Shown: one piece after another, positions 1 to 8,327 of the stretch
Position numbering within the stretch: position 1 is the stretch's first letter
Layout of the letters: each line of letters starts with the position of its first letter
The notes under the pieces: generated by a model
What the model saw: only the letters and a program-made list of their open reading frames with translations
Database searches by the model: none
What the model was told of the DNA's origin: nothing
Assembly: GCA_964525675.1 (NCBI GenBank)
Contig: CAZGJW010000052.1
Location: forward strand, 1 to 18,605
Reading direction: 5' to 3'
DNA from: CAYSRJ01 sp964525675
GTDB lineage: Bacteria > Spirochaetota > B62-G9 > DRHN01
DNA: 18,605 nucleotides
Position numbers and translations under genes: made by a program

Positions 1-493
1 TATTTTTATAACCGTATCCCTGTAGAAGGCTGAGGTCCATGATGGGAACGTCGTCGATATTCACACGGGTTCCCTGCACCATAGGGTCAGTGGCACGACC
101 CTCGAACATGTCCAGGACGACATTTTCACCCTCTCCGACACATACCTGGTCTGCATGCTGAAGCGCTTCCTCGGGAAGGGATGAAGGGTGCGGACCTCCC
201 ATGATTACCTTTTTATCGGGAAACTGCCTCTTTATCGCATCCGCAATTTTATAGGCCCTCTTTGCAGTGTGTGTAATAGCAGTCAGGCCGACTATATCCG
301 CTTCCCGCAGATAGGGATGGAGCTCATCGGTCTTTTCGTTATATACCCTCACTATGTCTTCTTTGAAGACTTTCACTTCATGTCCGCTGTTTTTTAACAT
401 TGTGCCGAGAAACAGGTTTCCCAGCAGCGGAAGTTTGGTGAGGAAGAAATATACATTAATTGGCGGCCGTGGTTCAACAAGCGCAATCTTCAT
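1..493 (-). CDS. B12-binding domain radical SAM protein, N-terminal part (truncated by window edge)
   Basis: Reading the minus strand from the ATG at 493 gives an open frame of at least 164 codons that runs off the left edge. It begins MKIALVEPRPP and has a Rossmann-like cobalamin-binding layout: a first beta strand, then GLTAITHTAKRAYKIAD, then the GGPHPSSLPEEAL and VCVGEGE blocks. In B12-binding radical SAM proteins these last two precede the radical SAM domain. The radical SAM cysteines would lie beyond the window, so the reaction cannot be assigned; members include methyltransferases, cyclases and hopanoid or lipid-modifying enzymes. A GGAGG Shine-Dalgarno sits just upstream of the ATG, and a consensus-like promoter lies 37 bases further up. 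The gene is divergent from the gpsA-like gene. Family confidence is high; function unknown. Confidence 0.85.
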   Translation of the reverse strand, partial: MKIALVEPRPPINVYFFLTKLPLLGNLFLGTMLKNSGHEVKVFKEDIVRVYNEKTDELHPYLREADIVGLTAITHTAKRAYKIADAIKRQFPDKKVIMGGPHPSSLPEEALQHADQVCVGEGENVVLDMFEGRATDPMVQGTRVNIDDVPIMDLSLLQGYGYKN

Positions 494-529
494 ATTTTCC
501 TCCAAAATTGCTGCCCTCATAAATAATTT

Positions 530-558
530 ATGATAATATAGGCACGTGAACTTGTCAA
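530..558 (-). promoter_or_regulatory. sigma70-type promoter for the B12-binding radical SAM gene
   Basis: On the minus strand there is TTGACA (553-558), a 17-base spacer and TATCAT (530-535), which is 6/6 and 5/6 to the consensus. Transcription would start near 523, giving a leader of about 30 nt before the ATG at 493 and its GGAGG. Spacing and position fit well. Confidence 0.7.
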
Positions 559-700
559 TTGTAAAGGGAGCAATTTTATCGTTTGCCTGTACAATAAATC
601 AGTTTTAATTGATGAAACCATATATCGCAGACGAAGTAAACATTTTTATTTGTAGATGAGCAATAAAAAAAGTTGTACTTTATGGAGCGGATAAAATCGA

Positions 701-1825
701 ATGAGAGCTGCTGTCCTCGGTGCGGGATATATGGGAAGTGCTATTACGTTTCCGCTGTGTGATGCCGGCTGGGAGGTGCGGCTGTGGGGCACCTGGCTTG
801 ATGATGAAATAATCGAGCAGAGCAGGCATCATAATCATCCGAAATTGAAGAAGAGATTGCCTGAAAAAATAGGATTGTATGGTTCATTGGAACTTGAGGC
901 GGCGATAGAAGGCGCCGATATCGTATTTATTGCTGTCACAAGTGAAGGTTTTATTCCGGTATTTGAACGTTATCTTTCGGCCATCGCCGAAAAAGAGCGT
1001 GCCTCACATGCCGGGAACACGAATGCCGGAAGACAGGTCTTCTTAAGAAGACAGGCTGTCTGTGCCCTGACAAAGGGTTTTGTCAGGTACAGAGGCCGTG
1101 TATGCCGTATTTCTAAAGCTGCTGAAAAAGTATATGAGGAAAATGTAGGGGCAAAAAGGCCACCAGGTGAATCAGCAGGTATGCGGTGGGCTTCGATCGG
1201 TGGACCTGTCAAAGCGGTTGAACTTTCTAACAGGATACCGACGGCGGCAGTTTATGCAACGAGAGACGGGAGTTTAAAAGATATGATTGCCGCGATCGAG
1301 ACGGGCTATTATAGAATATGCATGAGTGAAGATCGGTGCGGGGTCGAGCTTTCATCGGCCCTGAAAAATATATATGCTATTGGTGTCGGGATTTGTGACG
1401 GTATGCACAGGGCTTCAATGTTTTCGGGTTTGTACCATAACTATAAGGCCCTGCTCTTCAACCAGGCTCTGCGGGAGATGGCGCTTCTGGTCCAGGCCGC
1501 AGGTGGACGCAGGGAGACGGTTTTTGACCTGGCAGGCATCGGAGACCTTTATGTCACTTCTGCGTCAGGGAGAAACGGGAGGTTCGGGGAGCTTGTCGGC
1601 GAAGGGGTTCCCGCTCAGGAAGCGTACAATACGATGATAGAGCAGGGGGAGTATCCCGAAGGTTATAATACTCTGAACCTCGGGTACGAGTTCGTAGAAG
1701 ACCTCGGTACATGTCAGATGAAGGGCCTTCCGCTGATGAAGGCCCTCTACGAAATCATTTTCCGCGGTAATGAGTGCGGCACAAGGATACAGGCGGTTTT
1801 ATCGTCAATCGGAATCGAGCGGTGA
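701..1825 (+). CDS. gpsA: NAD(P)-dependent glycerol-3-phosphate dehydrogenase family protein
   Basis: The 374-residue protein belongs to the GpsA family, which reduces dihydroxyacetone phosphate to sn-glycerol-3-phosphate for phospholipid synthesis in the cytoplasm. The N-terminus carries the dinucleotide-binding glycine motif GAGYMGSA (residues 7-14). ALTKGF (122-127) and CGVELSSALKNIYAIG (213-228) supply the two family lysines, K125 and K222. DLAGIGDLYVTSASGRNGRFG (277-297) matches the conserved C-terminal substrate block. It is longer than the usual 330 or so residues, with extra sequence around 100-120 and 130-165, and the usual GPSFA motif reads GGPVKA (167-172). It is therefore a divergent member and the exact substrate is less certain than the fold. 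lpxD follows 78 bases later on the same strand, consistent with an envelope-lipid transcription unit. The ribosome-binding site is weak: a GGAG about 13 bases upstream. Confidence 0.82.
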   Translation: MRAAVLGAGYMGSAITFPLCDAGWEVRLWGTWLDDEIIEQSRHHNHPKLKKRLPEKIGLYGSLELEAAIEGADIVFIAVTSEGFIPVFERYLSAIAEKERASHAGNTNAGRQVFLRRQAVCALTKGFVRYRGRVCRISKAAEKVYEENVGAKRPPGESAGMRWASIGGPVKAVELSNRIPTAAVYATRDGSLKDMIAAIETGYYRICMSEDRCGVELSSALKNIYAIGVGICDGMHRASMFSGLYHNYKALLFNQALREMALLVQAAGGRRETVFDLAGIGDLYVTSASGRNGRFGELVGEGVPAQEAYNTMIEQGEYPEGYNTLNLGYEFVEDLGTCQMKGLPLMKALYEIIFRGNECGTRIQAVLSSIGIER

Positions 1826-1903
1826 AGAAACTGCATGCCGGTATTTAATTGATAAAGCCGGAAAGAATAGAATAGAAACAAGTAATGGATATACAGGGGG
1901 GAA

Positions 1904-2929
1904 ATGGTGGCATACACAATCGGGGAAATTGCAGAAAGGTTGCACGGGAGAGTGATCGGCAATTCGAAGCTCTCCGTGCATCAGGTAAGCACGCCTGAAA
2001 ATATGGAGGAGGATTCTATCGTTTTTATCAGGGATAAAAAAACGTGGAGAGAGATCCATCCAGATGCATCGGTCTGTCTGGTCGTATCATTTGATCCTGA
2101 TGAAAGCAGAAATACGAATTATATCGTTATCGAACCGGACAAAAAGGATGAAGTGTTTATATCTCTCCTGTCAATTTTTCAAGCGGATGATACTATCAGT
2201 GACGGAATTGCGGACACGGCAGTAGTTGCTGCGGGTGCAGTTTTAGGAGCTGATGTTTCGCTGGGCGAATATACAGTCATTGGTGATAATACCGTGATCA
2301 AGGAGGGAAGCTCGGTCGGCCCGCATGTCTTTATCGGACGAAACTGCGCGATTGGAAAAAACTGCACGATATACCCGAATGTAAGCATTTACCCGAACAC
2401 TGTAATCGGTGATGATGTCATTATTCATGCAGGTGTGGTAATCGGCAGCGACGGTTTCGGATACTCTCCTGTAAATCATGAACACCGGAAAATCCCGCAG
2501 ATCGGCGGAGTCGAGATCGGCGCCCGCGTAGAGATCGGTTCGAACACAACGATTGATCGGGCGACTATCGGTATGACGATAATCGGCGATGGCTCGAAAA
2601 TAGACAACCTCGTTCAGATAGCCCATAATGTCGAGATAGGAAAAAACGTCATTATTTGCGCGCTGTGCGGTATATCCGGAAGCGTTAAGATCGGAAACAA
2701 TGTCATCCTCGCCGGAGCGGTGGGGCTCAAAGATCATATTGTCATAGAGGACAACGTGTACATAGGGGCAAAGGCGGGGGTGATGGAGAAGGTCGTAAAA
2801 AAGGGCAGAAGGATGCTCGGCACCCCTGCCGTGGATTTCAAGGCGGCAATGGAGTATTTTGCCATGCGGCCGAAATTGAAACAGATGTTCAATGATATAC
2901 GGATGATCAAGACAAAACTCGGGTTGTAA
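1904..2929 (+). CDS. lpxD: UDP-3-O-acylglucosamine N-acyltransferase
   Basis: This cytoplasmic enzyme of lipid A synthesis adds a hydroxyacyl chain from acyl-ACP to the 2-amino group of UDP-3-O-acylglucosamine. The 341-residue length is normal. The N-terminal uridine-binding domain occupies about residues 1-105. From about 106 to 295 there is a left-handed beta-helix of hexapeptide repeats (for example VIGDNTVIKEGSSVG and VEIGKNVII). The C-terminal helical segment ends MRPKLKQMFNDIRMIKTKLGL. QIAHNVEIG (238-246) contains the family catalytic histidine, H241. DGFGYSP (183-189) and the NTTIDRATIG block are also typical. The ATG follows an AGGGGGGAA ribosome-binding site. The gene implies the organism makes LPS, which argues against Treponema/Borrelia-type spirochaetes. 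No other lpx gene is in the window. Confidence 0.95.
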   Translation: MVAYTIGEIAERLHGRVIGNSKLSVHQVSTPENMEEDSIVFIRDKKTWREIHPDASVCLVVSFDPDESRNTNYIVIEPDKKDEVFISLLSIFQADDTISDGIADTAVVAAGAVLGADVSLGEYTVIGDNTVIKEGSSVGPHVFIGRNCAIGKNCTIYPNVSIYPNTVIGDDVIIHAGVVIGSDGFGYSPVNHEHRKIPQIGGVEIGARVEIGSNTTIDRATIGMTIIGDGSKIDNLVQIAHNVEIGKNVIICALCGISGSVKIGNNVILAGAVGLKDHIVIEDNVYIGAKAGVMEKVVKKGRRMLGTPAVDFKAAMEYFAMRPKLKQMFNDIRMIKTKLGL

Positions 2930-3064
2930 GTATTTTTTCTTTTTATGTACCCGGACATGAGCCTGCCAGGGTAACCGTTTGACTCTGCCGTAGCTGCGTG
3001 TTCGGATTATACACGGCTGCATCTTTGTGGCTCAGATACGAATCAGCCTATATAGTGCAAGGTA

Positions 3065-3961
3065 TTATATCGACTGCAGCCATCCGTTTTCAAGCCCGTA
3101 GGTTTTGAGAAGTTCGACCGCTTCACGGTATTCCTCCGACGTGATTTTTCTGTTCAATTCGGGGATCGAAACCGACCTGTACGCGGGAAAGTATTGCCCC
3201 ATGAGGCTTACATGAATTGTCGGTGAAATCTCTGCAATGGATTTGAGAACATCGTCGGTTCGGCCAATGCCTCCGGGGAGTATGAGGTGGCGGATGATAA
3301 GCCCCTTTAACGCTACCCCGTTTTCATCGCATTCAAGATTGCCGACCTGCCGGTACATCTCCCGTACCGCGTCCATGTTGATGGAGACGTAATCTGGAGC
3401 ATTCGAGTATTTTTGGGCGTTCTCACTGCTTCCGTACTTCATATCAGGAAGGTACACATCAACCAGGCCTTCGAGCAGCTTCAATGTACCGACCAGTTCA
3501 TATCCGCCGGAATTGTACACAACGGGCAGATAAAGCCCCCTCTCTTTCGCACTGATGAGGGCTTCGATTATCTGCGGCACGAAATGAGTCGGCGTCACGA
3601 GGTTGATATTGTGTGCGCCCTTTTTCTGGAGCTCGAGCATGCAGTCTGCCAGCTCGGCAATTTGTACTTCCTTTCCGTAGCCGAGCTGGCTTATCGGGTA
3701 GTTCTGGCAGAACAGGCATGAAAGCGGGCACCCGCTGAAGAACAGCGTGCCCGATCCTCTTGTCCCGGAAATAGGCGGCTCTTCGCCATGATGTATCGTG
3801 CAGCTCGCGATTTTCGGCAGATACCCGGACCTGCATCTTCCCTGTTCACCGCGGAGCCTGTTCACCCCGCAGGCGAATGGGCACACCGTACACGATCGAA
3901 GAAGTCGACGAAGATTGTTTACGGTTTGTTTTTCATATGGGTTAGTATGTTTGTGATTCAT
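3065..3961 (-). CDS. PflX-like radical SAM protein (COG1313-type, activating-enzyme-like)
   Basis: The 298-residue protein resembles pyruvate formate-lyase activating enzyme relatives of the PflX type. The radical SAM 4Fe-4S motif is C78-PLS-C82-LF-C85 within FFSGCPLSCLFCQN. An N-terminal cysteine set, C24, C27, C31 and C43 in the pattern CxxCxxxCGVNR...GxC, is shared by this family and may bind another cluster or zinc. Further family blocks are NLVTPTHF, YNSGGYE, DVYLPDMKYG and RHLILPGG. No partner glycyl-radical enzyme is in the window, so the substrate is unknown. It starts 7 bases after the stop of the upstream secreted-protein gene on the same strand, so the two are probably co-transcribed; no clear ribosome-binding site is visible, which suggests translational coupling. 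Family assignment is firm, function is not. Confidence 0.85.
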   Translation of the reverse strand: MNHKHTNPYEKQTVNNLRRLLRSCTVCPFACGVNRLRGEQGRCRSGYLPKIASCTIHHGEEPPISGTRGSGTLFFSGCPLSCLFCQNYPISQLGYGKEVQIAELADCMLELQKKGAHNINLVTPTHFVPQIIEALISAKERGLYLPVVYNSGGYELVGTLKLLEGLVDVYLPDMKYGSSENAQKYSNAPDYVSINMDAVREMYRQVGNLECDENGVALKGLIIRHLILPGGIGRTDDVLKSIAEISPTIHVSLMGQYFPAYRSVSIPELNRKITSEEYREAVELLKTYGLENGWLQSI

Positions 3962-3968
3962 ATGTTGT

Positions 3969-4565
3969 TCAGCTGGATTGATCGAGGTAGTTTTGCACGG
4001 CCTTTTCTCTTGATTCGAGTTTTTCGAGATGCCCCGTAATGATGGCTCGGTAGTCGAGTTCGCCGGTCTGGATGAGGTAGAGCTCGTCCTCCCAGGTATC
4101 TATGTTTATTCTACCCGGGTATTTTTCCGCTTCTTTTGCATATTTCAGTGTTTCATCCCAGTAGTTGTAGGAGATTTCGTAGAAGTATCGTGCAATACCG
4201 AAACTTTTTTTCAGTTGTTTGGCATACTGCAGGTTGAAGAAGTACACATGCTCTTTATCAAACCGACGCGCAAGCTGGAGATAGCTGTCGATGATGAGAA
4301 GGTTTACATGCATCTTGAAAAGCTCCTGGTACCGAAGGAAGTCGGTTTTTGATTCTATTTTTGCTAGGCTTCTTACCGGATTATCGAAAGGCGCCTTCAA
4401 GGCCCACTGCATAAATCGGATGTTTCGCTCGAGGCTCGGATTTACCTGGTAGAGGTTCATTACGTAGAGGTAAAACTCTTCAGCATAGTACAGCCTGCGT
4501 GCACTCGATGTCGTCGGAACAGCAATACAGAGTAAAAAAAGGACTGTTGCAAGTATGCGCTTCAT
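3969..4565 (-). CDS. small secreted helical protein of unknown function
   Basis: I do not recognise this family. The chosen ATG (4563-4565) gives 198 residues and places MKRILATVLFLLCIAVPTTSSA at the N-terminus, a textbook signal peptide with likely cleavage after SSA and no lipobox cysteine. An ATG 24 bases upstream would put eight polar residues before it and has no better ribosome-binding site. The mature part is helix-rich, with many aromatic and charged residues (EEFYLYVMNLYQVNP, FFNLQYAKQLKKSFGIARYFYEISYNYWDE) and no cysteines. It may be a periplasmic alpha-helical protein, perhaps of degenerate TPR-like type. It lies 7 bases upstream of the PflX-like gene and diverges from guaB. Real-gene confidence is good; function is open. 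Confidence 0.72.
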   Translation of the reverse strand: MKRILATVLFLLCIAVPTTSSARRLYYAEEFYLYVMNLYQVNPSLERNIRFMQWALKAPFDNPVRSLAKIESKTDFLRYQELFKMHVNLLIIDSYLQLARRFDKEHVYFFNLQYAKQLKKSFGIARYFYEISYNYWDETLKYAKEAEKYPGRINIDTWEDELYLIQTGELDYRAIITGHLEKLESREKAVQNYLDQSS

Positions 4566-4604
4566 CTCATATTGTACATCGACATTCATTTTGATAATCT
4601 TGAA

Positions 4605-4633
4605 TTGACCAGGACTTTTTAATGTGCTATTCT
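4605..4633 (+). promoter_or_regulatory. candidate sigma70-type promoter for guaB
   Basis: TTGACC (4605-4610), a 17-base spacer and TATTCT (4628-4633) lie in the divergent region upstream of guaB. Transcription would begin near 4640, leaving a leader of about 70 nt. The -10 matches only 4/6, so this is moderate evidence. Confidence 0.45.
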
Positions 4634-4709
4634 TGAGATTAATTTTATCCTTATTTTCCGATTCGATATATGCTTAAATATCCAACATTTGGAACAGAGG
4701 AAAATTTAC

Positions 4710-6167
4710 ATGCCAGACGATGAACGAACCGGCCTCACATTCGACGATGTTATGCTCATGCCGCAGTACTCTGAAGTAAATCCCGCCACGGTGGACGTTT
4801 CCAGCGACCTGGGCCGGATTTCCATAAAAATTCCCCTCATTGCTGCTGCAATGGATACGGTATCCGAATACAGGATGGGAACGGCGCTTGCGCGTGAGGG
4901 GGGATTTGCAGTTATACATAAGAACCTGTCCATTGAAGAGCAGGCAGGGGAAGTCGAGAAGGTAAAGCGGTCGCAAAGCGGCATGATCATCGACCCGGTT
5001 ACTCTTTCCCCCACTGCACCGATCAGCGAAGCACTGGCTATTATGAAGAACTTCAGAATATCCGGTATACCCATTACCGAGCGGGGAAGGCTTGTCGGTA
5101 TTCTCACAAACAGGGACCTTCGGTTCATCGCCGATTTCGATCAGCCCGTGCAAAACCTCATGACGAAGGACAATCTGATTACCGTACCGGTCGGGACCAC
5201 GCTTGAACAGGCCAAGGAGCTTCTCCAGAGATACAGGATTGAAAAACTGCCGATTGTCGATAAAAACCGCAATCTCAAGGGGCTGATAACCATCAAGGAT
5301 ATACAGAAGGCGATAGAGTTTCCGAACTCTGCTCTCGATGACAAAAAGAGGCTTATCGTGGCCGCTGCAGCCGGCCTGACGGAGGATCTCTTCGACAGGG
5401 TCGATGCCCTTGTCGCGGTAAATGTGGATGCTGTTGTTATCGATACTGCCCACGGTTATTCAAAACGTGTTCTCGATGTTTTAAAGAGGCTTCGGAGGCG
5501 CTATAAAGATTTTTTTATCATTGCAGGTAATGTGGCAACAAACGAGGGCACCACAGCACTGATAGAAGCGGGAGCGGATGTTGTAAAAGTGGGTATAGGT
5601 CCCGGATCCATCTGTACAACCCGCGTTATTGCGGGAGTCGGAGTGCCCCAGCTCACGGCGGTAATGGACTGTGTGAATGCTGCTAAAAAAAGAGGGATTC
5701 CTGTTATTGCAGACGGCGGCATCCGCTATTCCGGCGACATTGTCAAGGCTCTTGCCGCAGGTGCCGATGCGGTGATGTTGGGGGGACTGCTTGCCGGCAC
5801 TGACGAAAGCCCCGGCGAGAAGGTTATCTATCAGGGCCGGGCCTTCAAGGAGTACAGAGGCATGGGTTCAGAGGCGGCTATGAGGCAGGGTTCTTCGGAC
5901 CGGTACTTCCAGGAGGGCAGTCAAACCTTCGTGCCGGAGGGAATCGAGGGACTCGTACCCTACAAGGGCAGCGTGCGGGATATAGTGTTTCAGCTCGTCG
6001 GCGGTATCAGGGCGGGCATGGGCTATGTAGGCGCGCGCAATCTAAAGGAGCTCAGGGAAAAGGCTCGATTTATGAGAATGAGCTTCTCATCACTGAAGGA
6101 AAGCCATGTCCACGACGTGCAGATGACGAAAGAACCTCCCAACTACTACCCACCGGAGTATGAGTAA
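4710..6167 (+). CDS. guaB: inosine-5'-monophosphate dehydrogenase
   Basis: The enzyme oxidises IMP to XMP with NAD+, the first committed step of GMP synthesis. I start at the ATG at 4710 (485 residues) because AGAGGA sits about 8 bases upstream and the family's LTFDDV block normally falls about 10 residues from the N-terminus. An in-frame TTG at 4689 would add seven residues. A tandem CBS (Bateman) module spans about residues 92-205, inserted in the TIM barrel. GIGPGSICTTR (296-305) holds the catalytic cysteine, C302. ADGGIRYSGDIVKALAAGAD (334-353) and EYRGMGS (381-387) bind the IMP phosphate and base, and DRYF (397-400) is in the mobile flap. All key residues are present and the length is normal. 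gmk, at 9939, acts later in the same pathway but in a separate operon. Confidence 0.97.
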   Translation: MPDDERTGLTFDDVMLMPQYSEVNPATVDVSSDLGRISIKIPLIAAAMDTVSEYRMGTALAREGGFAVIHKNLSIEEQAGEVEKVKRSQSGMIIDPVTLSPTAPISEALAIMKNFRISGIPITERGRLVGILTNRDLRFIADFDQPVQNLMTKDNLITVPVGTTLEQAKELLQRYRIEKLPIVDKNRNLKGLITIKDIQKAIEFPNSALDDKKRLIVAAAAGLTEDLFDRVDALVAVNVDAVVIDTAHGYSKRVLDVLKRLRRRYKDFFIIAGNVATNEGTTALIEAGADVVKVGIGPGSICTTRVIAGVGVPQLTAVMDCVNAAKKRGIPVIADGGIRYSGDIVKALAAGADAVMLGGLLAGTDESPGEKVIYQGRAFKEYRGMGSEAAMRQGSSDRYFQEGSQTFVPEGIEGLVPYKGSVRDIVFQLVGGIRAGMGYVGARNLKELREKARFMRMSFSSLKESHVHDVQMTKEPPNYYPPEYE

Positions 6168-6249
6168 TGCTTTCCATCCTTTGTTCGAAATAAATATAGG
6201 ATAGTATCTTTATGCCCGGGATAGCAGGCGTCTGCAGGGGATGTGTATT

Positions 6250-7380
6250 TTACCACTGCAGCCCGAAATTGAGTACGAGGTTTTGGGCGGGGTTTGCTCC
6301 CGGGTAGGCGCCAAGCTCATCAACATAGTAGGCGAGGCCGATACGGAAGAATTTCAAATTAAAGCCCACGCCACCCGTCAAATACCCGCCGTCGATTCCG
6401 CCGAGGAGGTCTATGACACCGAGTGTGTTGAACCGCACACCGAACTTGAAGTTCGAAAGGAACGACGAGTAATCGAGGAGATCGGAATAGTCGAGGGCCA
6501 GTACCAGATTTTCAGGAACATTCGCCTTCTTGAAAAAGTAGAGCGGGTAAAAAGCGGTGCCGAATGAAATTCTTGGCTTGATCATGCTGTCTGAGTACGA
6601 TGAACTCCCGCCGCTGATATTCTCCCATGTAGTGAAACGGGTGCCGAAAAAATCCTTTGCCGTTACACCAAAATGAAGGTAGGGAAGCGGTTTGTACAAA
6701 AGCCCTGCATCCGAACCGAATGCGACGGATTTTGCCAGTGGGACCCCGGATGCCCCTTCAATAGTGTCGATGACGTCTAAAAGTGTTCCATCAATCTGGG
6801 ATTTTATACGCAGTACCACCTTCATGTTGATGCCTGCGTAGAGGCCGTGCAGAATCGGGACGTCTCTGCCGTAGCCACCGACAAATCCGATATCCGAGTA
6901 TGATAGAAAATCAGCGGTCGGCATAATCCCGCCCGGTCTCGTGGTGAGCAGTATGCTTACATTATCGTAGAATGAAAATCCAAAATTGTTCCCCACTCTT
7001 CCAAAGTATACGGGGCCTGCAATGCCGGATGAGATGGTCGTGTCCGAAAGATAGCTTGTAATATTAGAGCCGGATGTGATGTTTTTGCCCGAGATAATGG
7101 CACTGTATACATCGAGTGCGGAATTATCCACATTCATCTTTACGCCGAGAGAAAACACGGATACTATGCCGTTCTCCACAACACCGTATCCTGCGGGGTT
7201 GTAATATACGGCGTTTTCATCGTTGGAAACGGCGGTATACGCGTTGCCCATCGCCCGCACCATTGGAATCAGAGGTTGGGCGGGAGGTTCTGTGTTGTCG
7301 ATACCAAAGAGCGTCGCTGCAGGTAGAAACAGAAGCACACAGGCTGCCCTTTTTAAACGCGAATACTGTAATCTTTTCAC
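6250..7380 (-). CDS. UPF0164/PorV-FadL-like outer-membrane beta-barrel protein
   Basis: The 376-residue protein begins with a signal peptide (AACVLLFLPAATLFG, cleavage near residue 26). It then has PMVRAMGNAYTAVSNDENAVYYNPAG, the conserved N-terminal signature of the PorV/UPF0164/FadL-like group, whose spirochaete members are thought to be outer-membrane transporters. The rest alternates aromatic and polar residues in the manner of amphipathic beta strands and ends in an aromatic residue (NFGLQW), typical for insertion into the outer membrane. The start is GTG (7378-7380) preceded by GCGGGGG. It lies 88 bases downstream of the TPR lipoprotein gene on the same strand and probably shares its transcript. 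It converges on guaB. The transported substrate is unknown. Confidence 0.8.
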   Translation of the reverse strand: MKRLQYSRLKRAACVLLFLPAATLFGIDNTEPPAQPLIPMVRAMGNAYTAVSNDENAVYYNPAGYGVVENGIVSVFSLGVKMNVDNSALDVYSAIISGKNITSGSNITSYLSDTTISSGIAGPVYFGRVGNNFGFSFYDNVSILLTTRPGGIMPTADFLSYSDIGFVGGYGRDVPILHGLYAGINMKVVLRIKSQIDGTLLDVIDTIEGASGVPLAKSVAFGSDAGLLYKPLPYLHFGVTAKDFFGTRFTTWENISGGSSSYSDSMIKPRISFGTAFYPLYFFKKANVPENLVLALDYSDLLDYSSFLSNFKFGVRFNTLGVIDLLGGIDGGYLTGGVGFNLKFFRIGLAYYVDELGAYPGANPAQNLVLNFGLQW

Positions 7381-7468
7381 AAAATGCCCCCGCTTATCGA
7401 TCCTGTATTTCTGTATATAAGTATCGGGTCATCACTATTTAACTTGATCCGCCCTTATATCTGCAGTA

Positions 7469-8308
7469 TTACGAGAGTGCCGCTTTATTCAATCCGTTTG
7501 TGACCCAGCCGTTGATATTGTCCTTCAGGGACGTGATATCCATACCTGAAGGCGGATCACCCTCCAGTGCTTTCAGCGCATCGAACGCATTCTGAAGGTA
7601 GCTGAGCATGCTACTGCCCTCACTGGTGCCGGCTACATACTGCCTCAGGCCGTTATTCGAGGCCGTACTCCAGGTATCCATATTAAACGGGTGAACCACT
7701 GCAGCGCTTGCGCCGGTTATAATCGCTCCGTACTCGGTATTCAGCCCTGCCGCGCTGGTATCGTTCCACGGCAAAGTATTATAGTCCTGTGCGATCTTTT
7801 TGGTGCCCGCACTGGTTGCTGCCATCATGTTTGTTTCATACGCTTCGACCAGAATACCCCGGTCAACATCGGAGCCGGCATTGTCAATGGCTGAGTTGTA
7901 GTCATCAGCCGCTTTCTCGACATTATCGAAGAATGTACCGTACTCGTCATCCTGGACGACCGATGTTATAACATCCGAAGGATCGTCGAATGCAAGGTTG
8001 CCATCGATAAGGCCCTTGATGAGTGCATTGAGGTTCGGAGAAGCCTGTTTGAGATATGCAGATGCCCTGCCGATATACGCGTCGGTCAGCTTGTTTCCGG
8101 ATGCGCTGTTGATGACATCGGTAAAATAGGCGATTGCCTTTTCGTAGTCACCGTCGGCAAGGGCATTGTACCCGGCATCAAGTTTTGCATCGTTTCCCAT
8201 CTTGTCCGGATTTACGAACGGGCTGAAAATATTTATAGGCTTGCAGGAAGCGAGAAAAACAACACCGGCAATCAGCACAAGAAACAGTATGGATCGTAGA
8301 TGTTTCAT
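7469..8308 (-). CDS. TPR-containing outer-membrane lipoprotein
   Basis: The 279-residue protein has an N-terminal lipoprotein signal MKHLRSILFLVLIAGVVFLASC. Its lipobox LASC (19-22) predicts lipidation of C22, and the loose form is acceptable in spirochaetes. After a short linker, residues about 40-85 form a TPR-like helix pair (DAGYNALADGDYEKAIAYFTDVI...). Further helices follow, rich in Ala, Asp and Asn, with little hydrophobic content. GGGAG lies six bases before the ATG. A strong promoter at 8479-8507 gives a leader of about 164 nt containing one copy of the dispersed hairpin repeat. The next gene encodes an outer-membrane barrel, so the two may form an envelope assembly or transport unit; this is inference. 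The specific role is unknown. Confidence 0.8.
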   Translation of the reverse strand: MKHLRSILFLVLIAGVVFLASCKPINIFSPFVNPDKMGNDAKLDAGYNALADGDYEKAIAYFTDVINSASGNKLTDAYIGRASAYLKQASPNLNALIKGLIDGNLAFDDPSDVITSVVQDDEYGTFFDNVEKAADDYNSAIDNAGSDVDRGILVEAYETNMMAATSAGTKKIAQDYNTLPWNDTSAAGLNTEYGAIITGASAAVVHPFNMDTWSTASNNGLRQYVAGTSEGSSMLSYLQNAFDALKALEGDPPSGMDITSLKDNINGWVTNGLNKAALS

Positions 8309-8327
8309 TGCATCTCCCTTCTATATA

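Noticed and set aside
188..397. Plus-strand 69-codon frame near the left edge
   Set aside because: It lies inside the B12-binding radical SAM gene on the opposite strand, which has clear motifs, promoter and ribosome-binding site.
583..611. Promoter for the gpsA-like gene (TTGCCT with TTAATT)
   Set aside because: Both boxes are poor matches and spacing is ambiguous.
2944..2974. Possible third copy of the dispersed repeat after lpxD (TACCCGG...CCTGCCAGGG)
   Set aside because: Only two short words match. The leading hairpin, the ordered units and the tail are missing, so it may be chance or a remnant.
2243..3022. Long minus-strand open frame (259 codons) antisense to lpxD
   Set aside because: The plus strand encodes a clear LpxD with catalytic histidine and hexapeptide repeats. 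The antisense frame has no recognisable motif and owes its openness to the repeat coding pattern.
2988..3022. Terminator between lpxD and the PflX-like gene (GCCGT/ACGGC or CGTGT/ACACG pairing)
   Set aside because: The two pairings compete, loops are long and no T run follows on either strand.
4674..5453. Minus-strand open frame of 259 codons opposite guaB
   Set aside because: It is a shadow of guaB codon usage, with no domain, no plausible ribosome-binding site and full overlap with a conserved gene.
6168..6249. Bidirectional terminator between convergent guaB and the barrel gene
   Set aside because: Only a 4-bp GCAG/CTGC stem is visible, with no T run, so it is too weak to call.
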